A stretch of DNA of 64,000 nt from the NCBI GenBank assembly GCA_040220135.1, contig JAVJTT010000024.1, positions 417,538 to 481,537 on the forward strand, given 5' to 3'. The notes under the pieces are model-generated. The model saw only the letters and a list, made by a program, of their open reading frames with translations, ran no database searches and was not told the DNA's origin. Below, one piece after another: positions 34,567 through 43,900 of the stretch; positions within the stretch are counted from its first letter, which is position 1, and each line of letters begins with the position of its first letter. The stretch comes from CAJXMH01 sp040220135. GTDB lineage: Bacteria; Bacteroidota; Bacteroidia; Flavobacteriales_E; Vicingaceae. A program made the translations under genes and the position numbers.

Positions 34567-35580
34567 TCAGTTCTTTATTAGGTTCATTATTAATTTTTGT
34601 ATTGTCTCTCTCTGTTCAGGAAGACTCTGGGCGACTGTCAAAGCTATAGTTACCAAAGTATTATCGTTAATTTTTCTTTCTCCTTTGTTGTTTAGGTGGT
34701 ATTTGTTCTGTTCAAGAAACCAAACAAAAATAAATGATCCAATGCGTTTATTTCCATCACTGAATGGATGGCCTTTGATAATGGAATAGAGCAACTGTGT
34801 TGCTTGTTCTTAAATTGTAGGATAGGCTAATTCGCCAAAAACGGTTTGAGATACACTTCCTAAAATGCCTTTAAATGATTCATCTCTTTCATTACCGAAA
34901 AGATTACTGGCTTCTCCCTTTTCAACAAGATCTGATTTTAACCTTTGAATTGCCTTTTTGACATCTTTGTAATTTATGACATAAATTACATCTTTACTCA
35001 GGTTTTCAGATGACAGCTTATCTTTGTCATACTTCTCAAGCAGTTCGAAGGATTTTGAGTAATTCGAAATTATTGACAAGAATCCCTCTGTGAGTGTTTT
35101 CTTGGTTTGGAAGAGTTCTTCATTGAGAATAGATATCTCCCTTTGTAAGCTTGTAACTTTGTGTTGCTCTTTTTTGAGTAGTTCTTTATTGACAGAATAG
35201 CCCTTGATAAGATATTCTTTCAGTCTTTGAGTCGCCCATTTTCTGAACTCAATACCTACTTGAGATTTAACACGGTATCCGACTGAAATAATAACATCAA
35301 GGTTGTAAATGGACATTTTTCGGGATACTTCTCGTTCTCCTTCCTTTTGAACTTGGCGAAAATCTCGCCAAGTTGCTTTCTTGTCTAGCTCGCCTTCTTC
35401 ATAAATATTCTTTATATGATATTCAATTGTTCTTCTCGCTTTACCGAACAATTCCATTATTTGTTGTTCAGTTACCCAAACTGTATCGTGTTTACCATCA
35501 AGGACTACCTGAAATTCAGTCTGATCGCCTTTAGGTTTAAAGATCACAACTTCGCTATTTTTTACATCAGCTAGACCCAT
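34567..35580 (-). pseudogene. RhuM-Fic/DOC fusion gene interrupted by one in-frame stop
   Basis: The 5' part (34810-35580, 256 residues) is a RhuM-family protein (VWVTEQQIMELFGKARRTIEYHI, YNLDVIISVGYRVKSQVGIEFRKWATQRLKEYLIKGY). It stops at AYPTI with TAA (34812-34810). Reading on in the same frame gives EQATQ and then LLYSIIKGHPFSDGNKRIGSF, the Fic/DOC active-site motif HPFxDGNKR, to a stop at 34567. No base is gained or lost, so a single nonsense change explains the break. Family members carry both halves as one protein, typically with a Glu-rich junction. The Fic half alone starts only at a TTG (34794). It could be a true pseudogene or an inactivated toxin. Confidence 0.8.
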
Positions 35581-35627
35581 ATTTCAAATGTAGGTTCTTT
35601 TAAATTAAGCTCAAGATAGTCAAACAT

Positions 35628-35832
35628 TATGTCGCTAGCACGCGATTCCTTCTAAGGCAGCCAAGCATCACCTGCTAAAGTATTCAACCACTAATAGTTC
35701 ATTAATTCCCACTTGTTCTCCGGCATAATCGACTGCACTACTAAACCGATAGTTTACAGCTTTGAAAACCATACCAACTCGCTGCTTAAAAACTGAGTTT
35801 TTATTGCATTAGATAGAATGGGGGAGCGGGGG
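35628..35832 (-). repeat. repeat R5
   Basis: Starts 4 bp after the stop of the membrane protein gene (CCCGCTCCCCCATTCTATCT) and runs to the tail AGCAGGTGATGCTTGGCTGC and GGAATCGC. One extra T breaks the frame just before FKQRVGMVF; after that the frame is open to TGA at 35668. With R6 it shares even the distal GGAATCGC segment. Confidence 0.85.
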
Positions 35833-35835
35833 ATT

Positions 35836-36303
35836 TTAACACTCAAATATTTTAGTAATCAACGATTTGTATTTTTGAATATCCTTTTCAAATTTTCGAT
35901 GTATCGCAAACCAAAGAACTACCCCTAATACTATTAATAACCCCATAATAATGTAAATGGAAGCATTGACCTTTATTCCTAAAATGATAGCCATAAGAGA
36001 ACCAAATACTAAAAGGACATGAGTGAATATTATCAACCTTATGAAAAAATGTTGATTAAAAGTGATTTTTACATTGGTCTCATTCTCTGTGTCATTATTT
36101 ATCAATTCACCTTTAACGACTGTCCAATTCTGGAATGCGATATACCATGCGTAAAGAATCCTTTTACGCATTTTGAAAGTCACTGATTCATTGTTTTCAT
36201 GATTCATGTTGAAAACAAATCCACCAATGGATTTAAGTTCAGACTCTAACCTCTCACCAATCTCTATTGGACTTCTTTTTAATTTAAATTTCCATGCTTT
36301 CAT
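35836..36303 (-). CDS. membrane protein of unknown function in the island
   Basis: 155 residues: a soluble N-terminal half (1-80) with KSIGGFVFNMNHENNESVTFKMRKRI, then two hydrophobic helices (about 83-108 and 113-135) and a basic tail. I do not recognise the family. It stands alone between repeats R5 and R6, in the same orientation as its neighbours, as a typical one-gene unit of the array. Confidence 0.65.
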   Translation of the reverse strand: MKAWKFKLKRSPIEIGERLESELKSIGGFVFNMNHENNESVTFKMRKRILYAWYIAFQNWTVVKGELINNDTENETNVKITFNQHFFIRLIIFTHVLLVFGSLMAIILGIKVNASIYIIMGLLIVLGVVLWFAIHRKFEKDIQKYKSLITKIFEC

Positions 36304-36360
36304 ATTTTCTTGTTTTAATGTTCGTTAAGGTAGATGGTTTACAAAGTTAAAGATACATGA

Positions 36361-36570
36361 GTTACCATAGCTACCGTGCGATTCCTCCTTAATAAGACAA
36401 GCATCACCTGCTAAAGTATTTAACCACTAATAGTTCATTAATTCCCCCTAATTCTTCGGCATCATCCACCGAACTGCTAAACCAATTGTCTACAGCTTTG
36501 AAAACTAGACCAACTCGTTGCTTAAAAATGAGTTTTTAATGCATTTAAGATAGAATGCGGGAGCGGGGGG
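36361..36570 (-). repeat. repeat R6
   Basis: Begins about 20 bp after the stop of the GHKL-nuclease gene (CCCGCTCCCGCATTCTATCT, TTAAATGCATTAAAAACTC). The frame reads FKQRVGLVFKAVDNWFSSSVDD to a TGA, without an ATG. The tail AGCAGGTGATGCTTGTCTTA and GGAATCGC is shared with R5. This is the rightmost copy; none was found at 38.5-41 kb. Confidence 0.82.
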
Positions 36571-36591
36571 GTGAGTGGTCGTTCTTATTTC

Positions 36592-38505
36592 TTAAATCAC
36601 TAGTTTCTTCTGTTGATTAAACAGCTCTATACCTGTAACATCAGCGTATCGTTCATTAAGTCTTTCTCTTAAGTTAAAAAGCCTTCTCTCCGAAGAGTCT
36701 ACAATTTGTGAGAATAAGCAAATTTGAACCTTACCTATTTCTACTTTGTTTTCGTTTTCAATAGCTTGTATAGGTTGGACTTTCTTATTGAAAGATTCGC
36801 CCACTACATAAGCATTGATGTAAGGATTACCTATCAATGTTCCACAGTTCATAAAGTCTTCAACGTAACCAACTGCCTGATTCCTTTCATTCCTTCCAAG
36901 TTTAGAACCACCTCTTTTTAATTCAATAATCAATATTTTTTTTACTGCACTTAAACCATTGTCATGGTCAAAATCTGTTGTAGCTGTTATTGAGAAGGTA
37001 GAGTTTCCCATTACTACTATATCTGGCCTCTTTCTACTATTGTTAAATACGTTTTTATCTATTTTTTTACCAAAAACTTTTTCAACAGTAGTCTGAAGTT
37101 GACTGTTTGAGGAGTATTCAGGCGAATCATATTCAGGACCAAAAATCCATCTTGCATTTGCAACTAATGGGTGTAATACATGCAATTCATCTATATCTGG
37201 ATCATTAGATAATTTTCTAATCGCTTCAATGACTGAAATTCTCTTATCAATCTCATCTAGAACCGTCAAAGCATCTTTAATACTCCAATTCTCAAGAAGT
37301 TTGTTGAGACCTTCTATATCTTCAATTGATAATGTGGATAATTTAATTAATAACTCATTTCCACTCCGAGTTTTTTCCAAATTTAATACTGTTTCTACAG
37401 CAAGTGAAATTGACTCTTCTTTTGCTGTAGGGTTTGTAATCGAAATATGTTCTATCGCTTCATTAAATTCATATTTTGCAAGAGGACTTAACTCATTGTA
37501 CTCTTTTTTATATTGGTTGCGAATAGTTTTTGTTGTTTCTTCCACGTTATCCTTCGCAATTTTTGAAAATAGGCTTTGCACTTCCTTATTTATAGCATCA
37601 AAGACGGGTTCGAGTTTTTCATCTTTTTTGAAGCCAGTCCAATCTTCTCTAATATAATTAGCTAAATCTGTTGTTTCTACAATGACAGAGTATCTCTTAG
37701 CTTCTTTAGAACGCCCATCCAGTACCATTAAATTACCCAATATCCAAGAAGGCTCACCAACTAATCGCCCACCTTGCCAAATTGCAATTCCTTGATAAAG
37801 CGTGGATTTTCTAGACTTTTTTGAATCTATTAAGCTAATTTGAAGATTGATGTCACCAACTAATAGTGGAACAGTCTCAATAAGTCCTTTATGTTCTTCA
37901 AGTTGTATAGTTTGTCTATTTATAGATACAATGAACTTTGGATCATGTAAAAACCTTGCTGAAATTACTTCTAGAATTGTAGAGGAGTTCGGTAAGTTTT
38001 TTTCAACTACAACCTCCAACTTAGTGCCGGATTTAGTTGATTTTTTGAAAGACTCAGATTTGATAATGAAAGGTTGCTTTTCGCTTTTAGTAGTCAATGT
38101 AAATGTTGATTCAACTCCATCTTTATTTGTTATTACTACATATTCGCTATTAAAACATAAAAGTCCGTGTCTACCAACACCATTCCTTCCATATGCATAT
38201 CGGTTTAAGTCAATCTCTTTTGGAAACTCAACCATTTTTCCTTGATGGCGCAATCTATTGTAACTTAATTTCATCCAACGGTTATAAAATTCGTCCTTCG
38301 TAAGTCCCGAACCATTATCCGTTATTGTCAATTTTTGACCTTTTTCATCAGGTATGAAAATATCCACTTGGGTAGCACCCGCATCCCAAGCATTTGCAAC
38401 TAATTCAGTTAAAGCAACTTCAGGTTGAGTTCCTAGACTTCCCAATGTTCTAATTAGATAGTCTTCTTCAAAAAGTGAACCTTGTATAAACTCTTTTTCT
38501 TTCAT
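36592..38505 (-). CDS. GHKL ATPase fused to a PD-(D/E)xK-type nuclease; candidate defence effector
   Basis: 637 residues. The N-terminal third is a Hsp90/MutL-type GHKL ATPase: ALTELVANAWDAGATQV (N box), ITDNGSGL (G1), YGRNGVGRHGLLCF (G2). The middle is a transducer-like and helical region (about 200-460). The C-terminus carries Asp495 in RPDIVV and Glu528-x-Lys530 in IIELKRGG, then QAVGYVEDF, the pattern of a PD-(D/E)xK nuclease. GHKL-nuclease fusions occur in several bacterial defence systems, but I cannot place this one in a named system. It lies between repeat R6 and the nucleotidyltransferase-dNTPase pair and is AT-rich. Confidence 0.78.
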   Translation of the reverse strand: MKEKEFIQGSLFEEDYLIRTLGSLGTQPEVALTELVANAWDAGATQVDIFIPDEKGQKLTITDNGSGLTKDEFYNRWMKLSYNRLRHQGKMVEFPKEIDLNRYAYGRNGVGRHGLLCFNSEYVVITNKDGVESTFTLTTKSEKQPFIIKSESFKKSTKSGTKLEVVVEKNLPNSSTILEVISARFLHDPKFIVSINRQTIQLEEHKGLIETVPLLVGDINLQISLIDSKKSRKSTLYQGIAIWQGGRLVGEPSWILGNLMVLDGRSKEAKRYSVIVETTDLANYIREDWTGFKKDEKLEPVFDAINKEVQSLFSKIAKDNVEETTKTIRNQYKKEYNELSPLAKYEFNEAIEHISITNPTAKEESISLAVETVLNLEKTRSGNELLIKLSTLSIEDIEGLNKLLENWSIKDALTVLDEIDKRISVIEAIRKLSNDPDIDELHVLHPLVANARWIFGPEYDSPEYSSNSQLQTTVEKVFGKKIDKNVFNNSRKRPDIVVMGNSTFSITATTDFDHDNGLSAVKKILIIELKRGGSKLGRNERNQAVGYVEDFMNCGTLIGNPYINAYVVGESFNKKVQPIQAIENENKVEIGKVQICLFSQIVDSSERRLFNLRERLNERYADVTGIELFNQQKKLVI

Positions 38506-38598
38506 TATTGGATTTTTTGCATAACGTATCTCAATTTTATCTATGTCTAGTTTTCTAGTTTAATGGTCAATCTAAAAAGTACACTGTAAGCGGCTAAA

Positions 38599-38614
38599 CT
38601 GAATGAACATTCAG
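38599..38614. promoter_or_regulatory. 16 bp inverted repeat upstream of the GHKL-nuclease gene
   Basis: CTGAATG-AA-CATTCAG, flanked by further partial symmetry (AGCGG ... AAGCGG). It lies 94 bp upstream of the GHKL start and 49 bp past the nucleotidyltransferase stop. No T-run follows on the minus strand, so an operator is more likely than a terminator. Confidence 0.35.
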
Positions 38615-38662
38615 AAGCGGACTAGAACAAGTAAAAAAATTTATCTATTATTTTTCTAGTAT

Positions 38663-39433
38663 TTATAGATTAATATAAAACTGATTGTCAAATTCATTTG
38701 TGGTGTATAAGTCCATAATCAACATTTCAATGTCACTATCATTTAAATGATTTTGGTATTTCGGGTACTTCAATTGCGTTTTCTTCAAAGCAATAATTGG
38801 ATTAAAACCATTGTCACGGAGTTGACCAATTTTATCAATTAAGTATTTCTTTGTGTTTGTGGAAAACTCAATTTTGTCTTTTTTCTTTAAATAGAAAGCT
38901 CTAAGAATGTTTGCTTCGGTTGTTGGATTTAGGTTTTTATATATTGGGGATTTTAGTAAAATATCTAATTTCTTATTTTCTAGATATGATAGATAATTTT
39001 GAATATTGAGATTATATGAATGCAAGTTAATAACCAAGGAATCAAAATTGTAAAAGCAACCTTTTGCAATACTATTAAGCTTATCCTTATCATTTAGCTT
39101 TACTATTTCATTTTTAAATGCCCAATTATTTTCCATACTCCACATATCGACAACTAAATTCTTAAAAAGTAATTTTATTCCCTTATGTCTATTGATAGTG
39201 TATTTACACTTTGATTCATCAATAATCTCAAGTAATCTCGTGTTTTCTAAATCTATAATTATGTCTAGATCTCTGGACTTCTTTCTGTCTAAAAAATCTC
39301 GGAAATAACCGCCAACTATATATGCACTTCCATATACGAATATGTCATACAACAAATATTTTAATTCAGGATTTTCTTGCAGCTCTGAATTAAAGTGTAA
39401 TTTGAAATTAGATTTTATGTCTTTGTAATCCAA
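38663..39433 (-). CDS. poly(A)-polymerase/CCA-adding-like nucleotidyltransferase
   Basis: 256 residues. The polymerase-beta-type active site is clear: GGYFRDFLDRKKSRDLDIIID with Gly41-Gly42, Arg45-Asp46 and the metal pair Asp55/Asp57; a third acid is in VVDMWSME. The C-terminal part resembles the helical head and neck of class II CCA/poly(A) enzymes (LNPTTEANILRAFYLKKK). At 256 residues it is much shorter than a housekeeping CCA-adding enzyme (about 400 or more) and lacks the HD domain. It begins 3 bp after the dNTPase stop, so the two form an operon. A role in modifying RNA 3' ends or proteins during defence is inference. Confidence 0.75.
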   Translation of the reverse strand: MDYKDIKSNFKLHFNSELQENPELKYLLYDIFVYGSAYIVGGYFRDFLDRKKSRDLDIIIDLENTRLLEIIDESKCKYTINRHKGIKLLFKNLVVDMWSMENNWAFKNEIVKLNDKDKLNSIAKGCFYNFDSLVINLHSYNLNIQNYLSYLENKKLDILLKSPIYKNLNPTTEANILRAFYLKKKDKIEFSTNTKKYLIDKIGQLRDNGFNPIIALKKTQLKYPKYQNHLNDSDIEMLIMDLYTTNEFDNQFYINL

Positions 39434-39436
39434 ACT

Positions 39437-40807
39437 TTAAGTTTTGATACCTTTCAACTGTTGAAACAATCTTATAGCATATCTATCAGTCATGCCACTA
39501 ACAAAGTCAACAATTAGTTGTAGTTTTTTATATTCTGAATTCGAATAACTTTCAACATCTTCATATACTTTTCTGTGACTTGTAGAAATTATCTTATAAA
39601 GCCGAGATTCTAGATTATTACCTGAAGACTTGAAATATTCACTTTGGGAAGCAGAAACGAAAATTTCTAACAACCCATATATTGCTTCCCATCCAGCGAT
39701 TTCTTTTTTTACTATTGATTTGTCGTCAAAAACTATATTTTGAAGGTTTTTATAGGCTTTTCTAATGTCTTTGGCATTTGAAATATCTATTATTTCATCT
39801 TCTAATTCCCCTTCCATAATTTCTTTGTATTTATCATCAAATGATTTTACAATACTATCAATCATTATTTGTTGAGTGAAGATTCGAAACTTTTGAATGA
39901 TCAGCGAAGAATCAATATTTTTTTCATTAGAATATTCTTCTCTTAATTCTTTTATTTTATTTAATACCGCTTCTTTGTTTTTATCTAGGTTTTTAGAGAA
40001 AATTCTTTCAATATCATTTAAATCTACCTTTCCTAATTTCACACCATCTTCGATATCTGCCGCGCTATAGGCTATATCGTCAGCTGCTTCTAAAAGGTAA
40101 ACCACGGGGTGCCTTCTGTTACCTAGTTTTAGATGGTCATTGATTTTTTTATAAGTTTCTGTTTCGGTTACGAAATAGCCAAATTTCTTCTTGGAAATTT
40201 CAGTAGTTGGTTTCTTATTTCCTTCTAAAGAATTTGAAGGATATTTGATTATGGATGCTAAACTTGAATAATTTAAATTATATCCATATTCATCTCCGAA
40301 ATAGTAAAGTTTAGATAAAATTCTAAGTGTTTGCACATTTCCATCGAAGTACTCAAAGTCCGCTTTTTCGAGATCAGAAAGGGTTGTTTTTTTGTTATTG
40401 TCAAAATATTTCTTGAAAAACTTTTTTATTGCTTCTTCTCCAAAATGGCCAAATGGTGGATTTCCTAAATCATGCACTAAACCTGCAACCCTTAGAAGAG
40501 AACTTAAGTTCCCTTTTAAGTCTACGTCAAGTTCATTTTTCTTTAATAACCAGTCTTCAATACTCTGTCCAATAGAACTTGCCAAATATGAAACTTCCAA
40601 AGAATGGGTTAGGCGTGTTCTAATGTAATCGCTTTCTTCTAATGGAAAAACCTGTGTTTTGTCTTGTAATCTACGTATTGGCGCACTTGATATTAAACGC
40701 CCATAGTCGTTCTCAAACGTATTTCGTCCATCACTCTTAATAGTTTTTGATTTTTCCCTAAAACGTTTTTCTTCAAGTATTAGTTTCCACTTTTTTTTAT
40801 AGCTCAT
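39437..40807 (-). CDS. dgt: dGTPase-like HD-domain deoxynucleoside triphosphohydrolase
   Basis: 456 residues from the ATG at 40807 (MSYKKKWK), preceded by a purine-rich AAGAGAGA; a TTG at 40831 is possible but weaker. Motifs: DYGRLISSAPIRRLQDKTQVFPLE, TRLTHSLEVSYLASSIG (His68), VHDLGNPPFGHFGEEAI (His112-Asp113), and EAADDIAYSAADIEDG, as in Dgt-type dNTPases. These hydrolyse dGTP (or other dNTPs) to nucleoside and triphosphate. Some are known anti-phage factors that drain dNTPs. The gene is strongly AT-rich compared with the RND operon next to it and heads a short operon with the nucleotidyltransferase. Confidence 0.9.
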   Translation of the reverse strand: MSYKKKWKLILEEKRFREKSKTIKSDGRNTFENDYGRLISSAPIRRLQDKTQVFPLEESDYIRTRLTHSLEVSYLASSIGQSIEDWLLKKNELDVDLKGNLSSLLRVAGLVHDLGNPPFGHFGEEAIKKFFKKYFDNNKKTTLSDLEKADFEYFDGNVQTLRILSKLYYFGDEYGYNLNYSSLASIIKYPSNSLEGNKKPTTEISKKKFGYFVTETETYKKINDHLKLGNRRHPVVYLLEAADDIAYSAADIEDGVKLGKVDLNDIERIFSKNLDKNKEAVLNKIKELREEYSNEKNIDSSLIIQKFRIFTQQIMIDSIVKSFDDKYKEIMEGELEDEIIDISNAKDIRKAYKNLQNIVFDDKSIVKKEIAGWEAIYGLLEIFVSASQSEYFKSSGNNLESRLYKIISTSHRKVYEDVESYSNSEYKKLQLIVDFVSGMTDRYAIRLFQQLKGIKT

Positions 40808-40968
40808 ATTCTCTCTTATTGTTATGTGCAATCAGTTATATCTTGATCTATATTTATTAAACAACCCGTCGAGTTTATACTTATTGATAAACGGATTAAA
40901 AATGTTTCCCATCCTTCAGTTTTCAAATGCAAAATACAAAAAATCAGTAAAGTGGCAACTCCCGTTTT

Positions 40969-43900
40969 CTATTGGTAAGAAGAGGCCAATTCTTCATCCG
41001 GTGTTTTTTTCTTGCCAAAAAAGGCTTTGGCATCTTCCAAGACCAAATAAAAACAAGGCACAATTACCAAAATAATGGCCGTGGCAAACACAATTCCAAA
41101 ACCCAAGGAAATGGCCATGGGAATAATGTAAAAAGCCTGGCTGGAGCGCTCTAAAATAATAGGAGTAAGGCCGCCAAATGTGGTTAAGGTGGTTAAGATA
41201 ATAGGGCGGAAGCGGCGCAAACCGGCTTCGTGAATGGCATCATAGGCAGAAGTGTCTTTTCGTATGCCATTGGCATAGTCCACCATGATCAGGGAGTCGT
41301 TTACCACCACACCCGCCAAGGCAATCATGCCCATCAGGCTCACTAAAGAAAGGTCGTAGCCCAAGAGAATGTGCCCAATTACCGCCCCTACAATGCCAAA
41401 GGGAATGGCCAACATCACAATCAGCGGTTGGGTGTAATTGTTAAAGGCCAAGGCCAAAAGCACATAAATAATCAACATGGCCATGGAGAAAGTTCCCCAG
41501 AGCGAAGCGGTAGATTCCCGCATATCGGCTTGGCTGCCTTCAAAGGTCCAAGTTAAACCGGGAAAGTCGGCCCGCAATTGCGGCAACACTTCTTCATTAA
41601 TGCTGCTAATTACTTGATTGACTTTATTGGTGGGTTCTACATCCATGCCCACACTCACAATTCGTCTGCCATCGCGGCGGTTAATGGAAGTAAAGGCTTC
41701 TTTTTCTTTCACTTCCACCACATCCAAAAGCGGCACTTCTACGCCATTGGGCGTGCGGATGATAAAGTCTTCTAAATTGCGAATGTCTTTTCGCTCAGCG
41801 TGAGGAAGTTTCACCCGCACTTCTATTTCGTTGTTTCCTCTCAATTGTCGCATGGCCAAGGCGCCAAAAAAGGCATTCCGAACTTGTCTGCCCACTTCAT
41901 TGGCGGTTAAGCCGAGATTTCTGCCTGCAGGCAAAAGCTCAAAATCAAATTGTTGCTTGCCGCGATTGTAATTGTCGCTTACATCGCGGGTGTTTTCGAA
42001 AGCATCCATGCGCTCCACAAAGGTCATGCTGGCTTTTTCCAATAGATCAATGTCAGAGTGGCTTAGGTCTACCGAAATGTCTTGTCGGTAACCACCGGGC
42101 CCGCGCTCAGCTTCAAAAGTAATTTGATCCACTCCCCGAATATCGCCAATGTTATCGCGCCAGATCTCGATCACTTCTCGCGCTGACATCTCTCGTTCAT
42201 CCGGAGGCCGCATCACGATCTCTACATCTATAAAATTCTGTCCCCGCACATTGGTTTTAATGCCTTCCGCCACTTCGTATAAATTATGCTCATCAAACAT
42301 TTTTTGGGTGGAAGCGGTCACTTCTTCTGCTACCATAGCCGCTTGATCAACCGTAGTACCCACCGGCAAACGAATCCCGGCTTCTATTTCATCGGCTGCC
42401 ACTTCCGGCATCATGATCATGCCCATATGGTCGCTAAAACCATAGCCACCCACCACCAACAAGAGCGAAATGGCAATGCTCAAGGTGATGTATTTAAACT
42501 TTAAACAACGGTCTAAAAATGGGCGGTAATAAGTGTCGATCAGCTTTTCGAAACCTCGGGCAAAACGCTTTTGAAAGTTTTCCAATTTCAAGATAATGCC
42601 CTTCTTTTCTTTCTTTTTCAAATGACCTAAATGCGCCGGTAAAATAAGGAGGGCTTCAATTAAAGAAAGGGCGAGAATCACGATCACCACCGCCGGCAAG
42701 GGTTGCCAAAACTTTCCGGTTTCCCCGGGAAGGTAGAGCAACGGAATAAATGCAATAATGGTGGTGATAATGCTAAAAAAGACCGGCTTGGCTACATCTT
42801 TGGTTCCTTTAATGGCGGCCTGCATGCGGCCATAACCTTGTTGTCGGTACTCGAACACATTTTCCCCCACTACAATGGCATCATCTACCACAATTCCCAA
42901 GACCACTAAAAAGCCGAACATGGAGATCATGTTGACGCTCACGCCGATCAGGGGTAGAAAAACAATTCCTCCCACAAAGGAGATCACCATGCCCATCATC
43001 ACCCAAAAAGCCAGGCGATATTCCAGAAAGAGGGAGAGGATTACCATCACGATGATAATGGCCATCAGTCCGTTTTCTGTCAGCAGCGAAAGCCGCTCGC
43101 GATAGTCTTCCGCTCGATTACTGTCGATGCGGTATTCCACTCCGGGCGGCAATTGAAAGTCCGCCATCATTTCTTTCACCAAGTCTTCAATTTCCAGTGG
43201 TGATTGATCGCCCACCCGGAAAATCTCCATGCCAATGGCGGTCTTCTGATTAAACTGACCGTGAAAACCGCTTTCCACAAAACCATCGGTAATGGTGGCA
43301 ATGTCGCCCAATTTTAGCTGTGTTCCCGATTCAGAAGTGGCAATGCTGATGCTGCCAAACTCTTCGGCCCACTGCTTGCGCTCTTTCATGCGCAGCAATA
43401 TTTCACCCGATTTAGTTTCTACGGCACCGGCCGGCACATCCTGACTGCTTGCTGCAATCAAGTCGGCTACTTCGCCCAAAGTCAAGCCGTATTTGCGCAA
43501 GTTGTAAGCGCTGATCTCGATCCGGGTTTCATAATCAGGTACATTATCCAATTCTACTTGGGTGATCTGTGGCTGAGAAAGCAAGCGATTGCGCAAGCGT
43601 TCCCCAATTTTTCGAAGTGCCCAAATGTCGGCTTCCCCATAAAGGGAAATCTCCATCACATCGCGCTGCCGATCTTGTAAAACCACTTCCGGTTCTTCAA
43701 TATCATCGGGAAAGGTGCGAATGCGGTTCACCGCCTGATCAATGTCTTGAAAAGCTTTCATGCGGTCGGTTCCGGCGACCAACTCAATGGTCACTTCTCC
43801 CGAACCTTCTCGGGCTTCAGAAACAATTTCTTTAATGCCCTGAATGCCGCGCACGGCTTCTTCTACCGGCATCAATATTCCCTGTTCCACCTCTTCGGGT

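Noticed and set aside
34567..34794. An independent Fic gene starting at TTG 34794
   Set aside because: The sequence before it continues in frame with the RhuM protein through one TAA, so it is better explained as the 3' half of a broken fusion gene.
30105..36570. A CRISPR array
   Set aside because: The repeats are long (80-210 bp), degenerate, hundreds of bases apart and separated by genes; no short identical repeats with unique spacers exist in the window.
30105..36570. A classical integron with attC sites
   Set aside because: No integrase is in the window, and a consistent R'' (RYYYAAC) and R' (GTTRRRY) pair cannot be drawn across the copies. Kept as an analogy only.
37229..38245. Plus-strand frames of 142 and 132 codons opposite the GHKL-nuclease gene
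   Set aside because: They are shadows of the conserved ATPase frame and are Ser/Phe/Ile-rich without a fold signature.
40808..40831. TTG start for the dNTPase
   Set aside because: The ATG at 40807 has a purine-rich sequence before it and gives the usual N-terminus; the upstream extension is not needed.
42703..43105. Several plus-strand open frames opposite the RND pump gene (up to about 140 codons across the efflux operon)
   Set aside because: All are antisense shadows of a GC-richer gene with clear RND motifs; their composition is low in acidic residues and they have no family resemblance.
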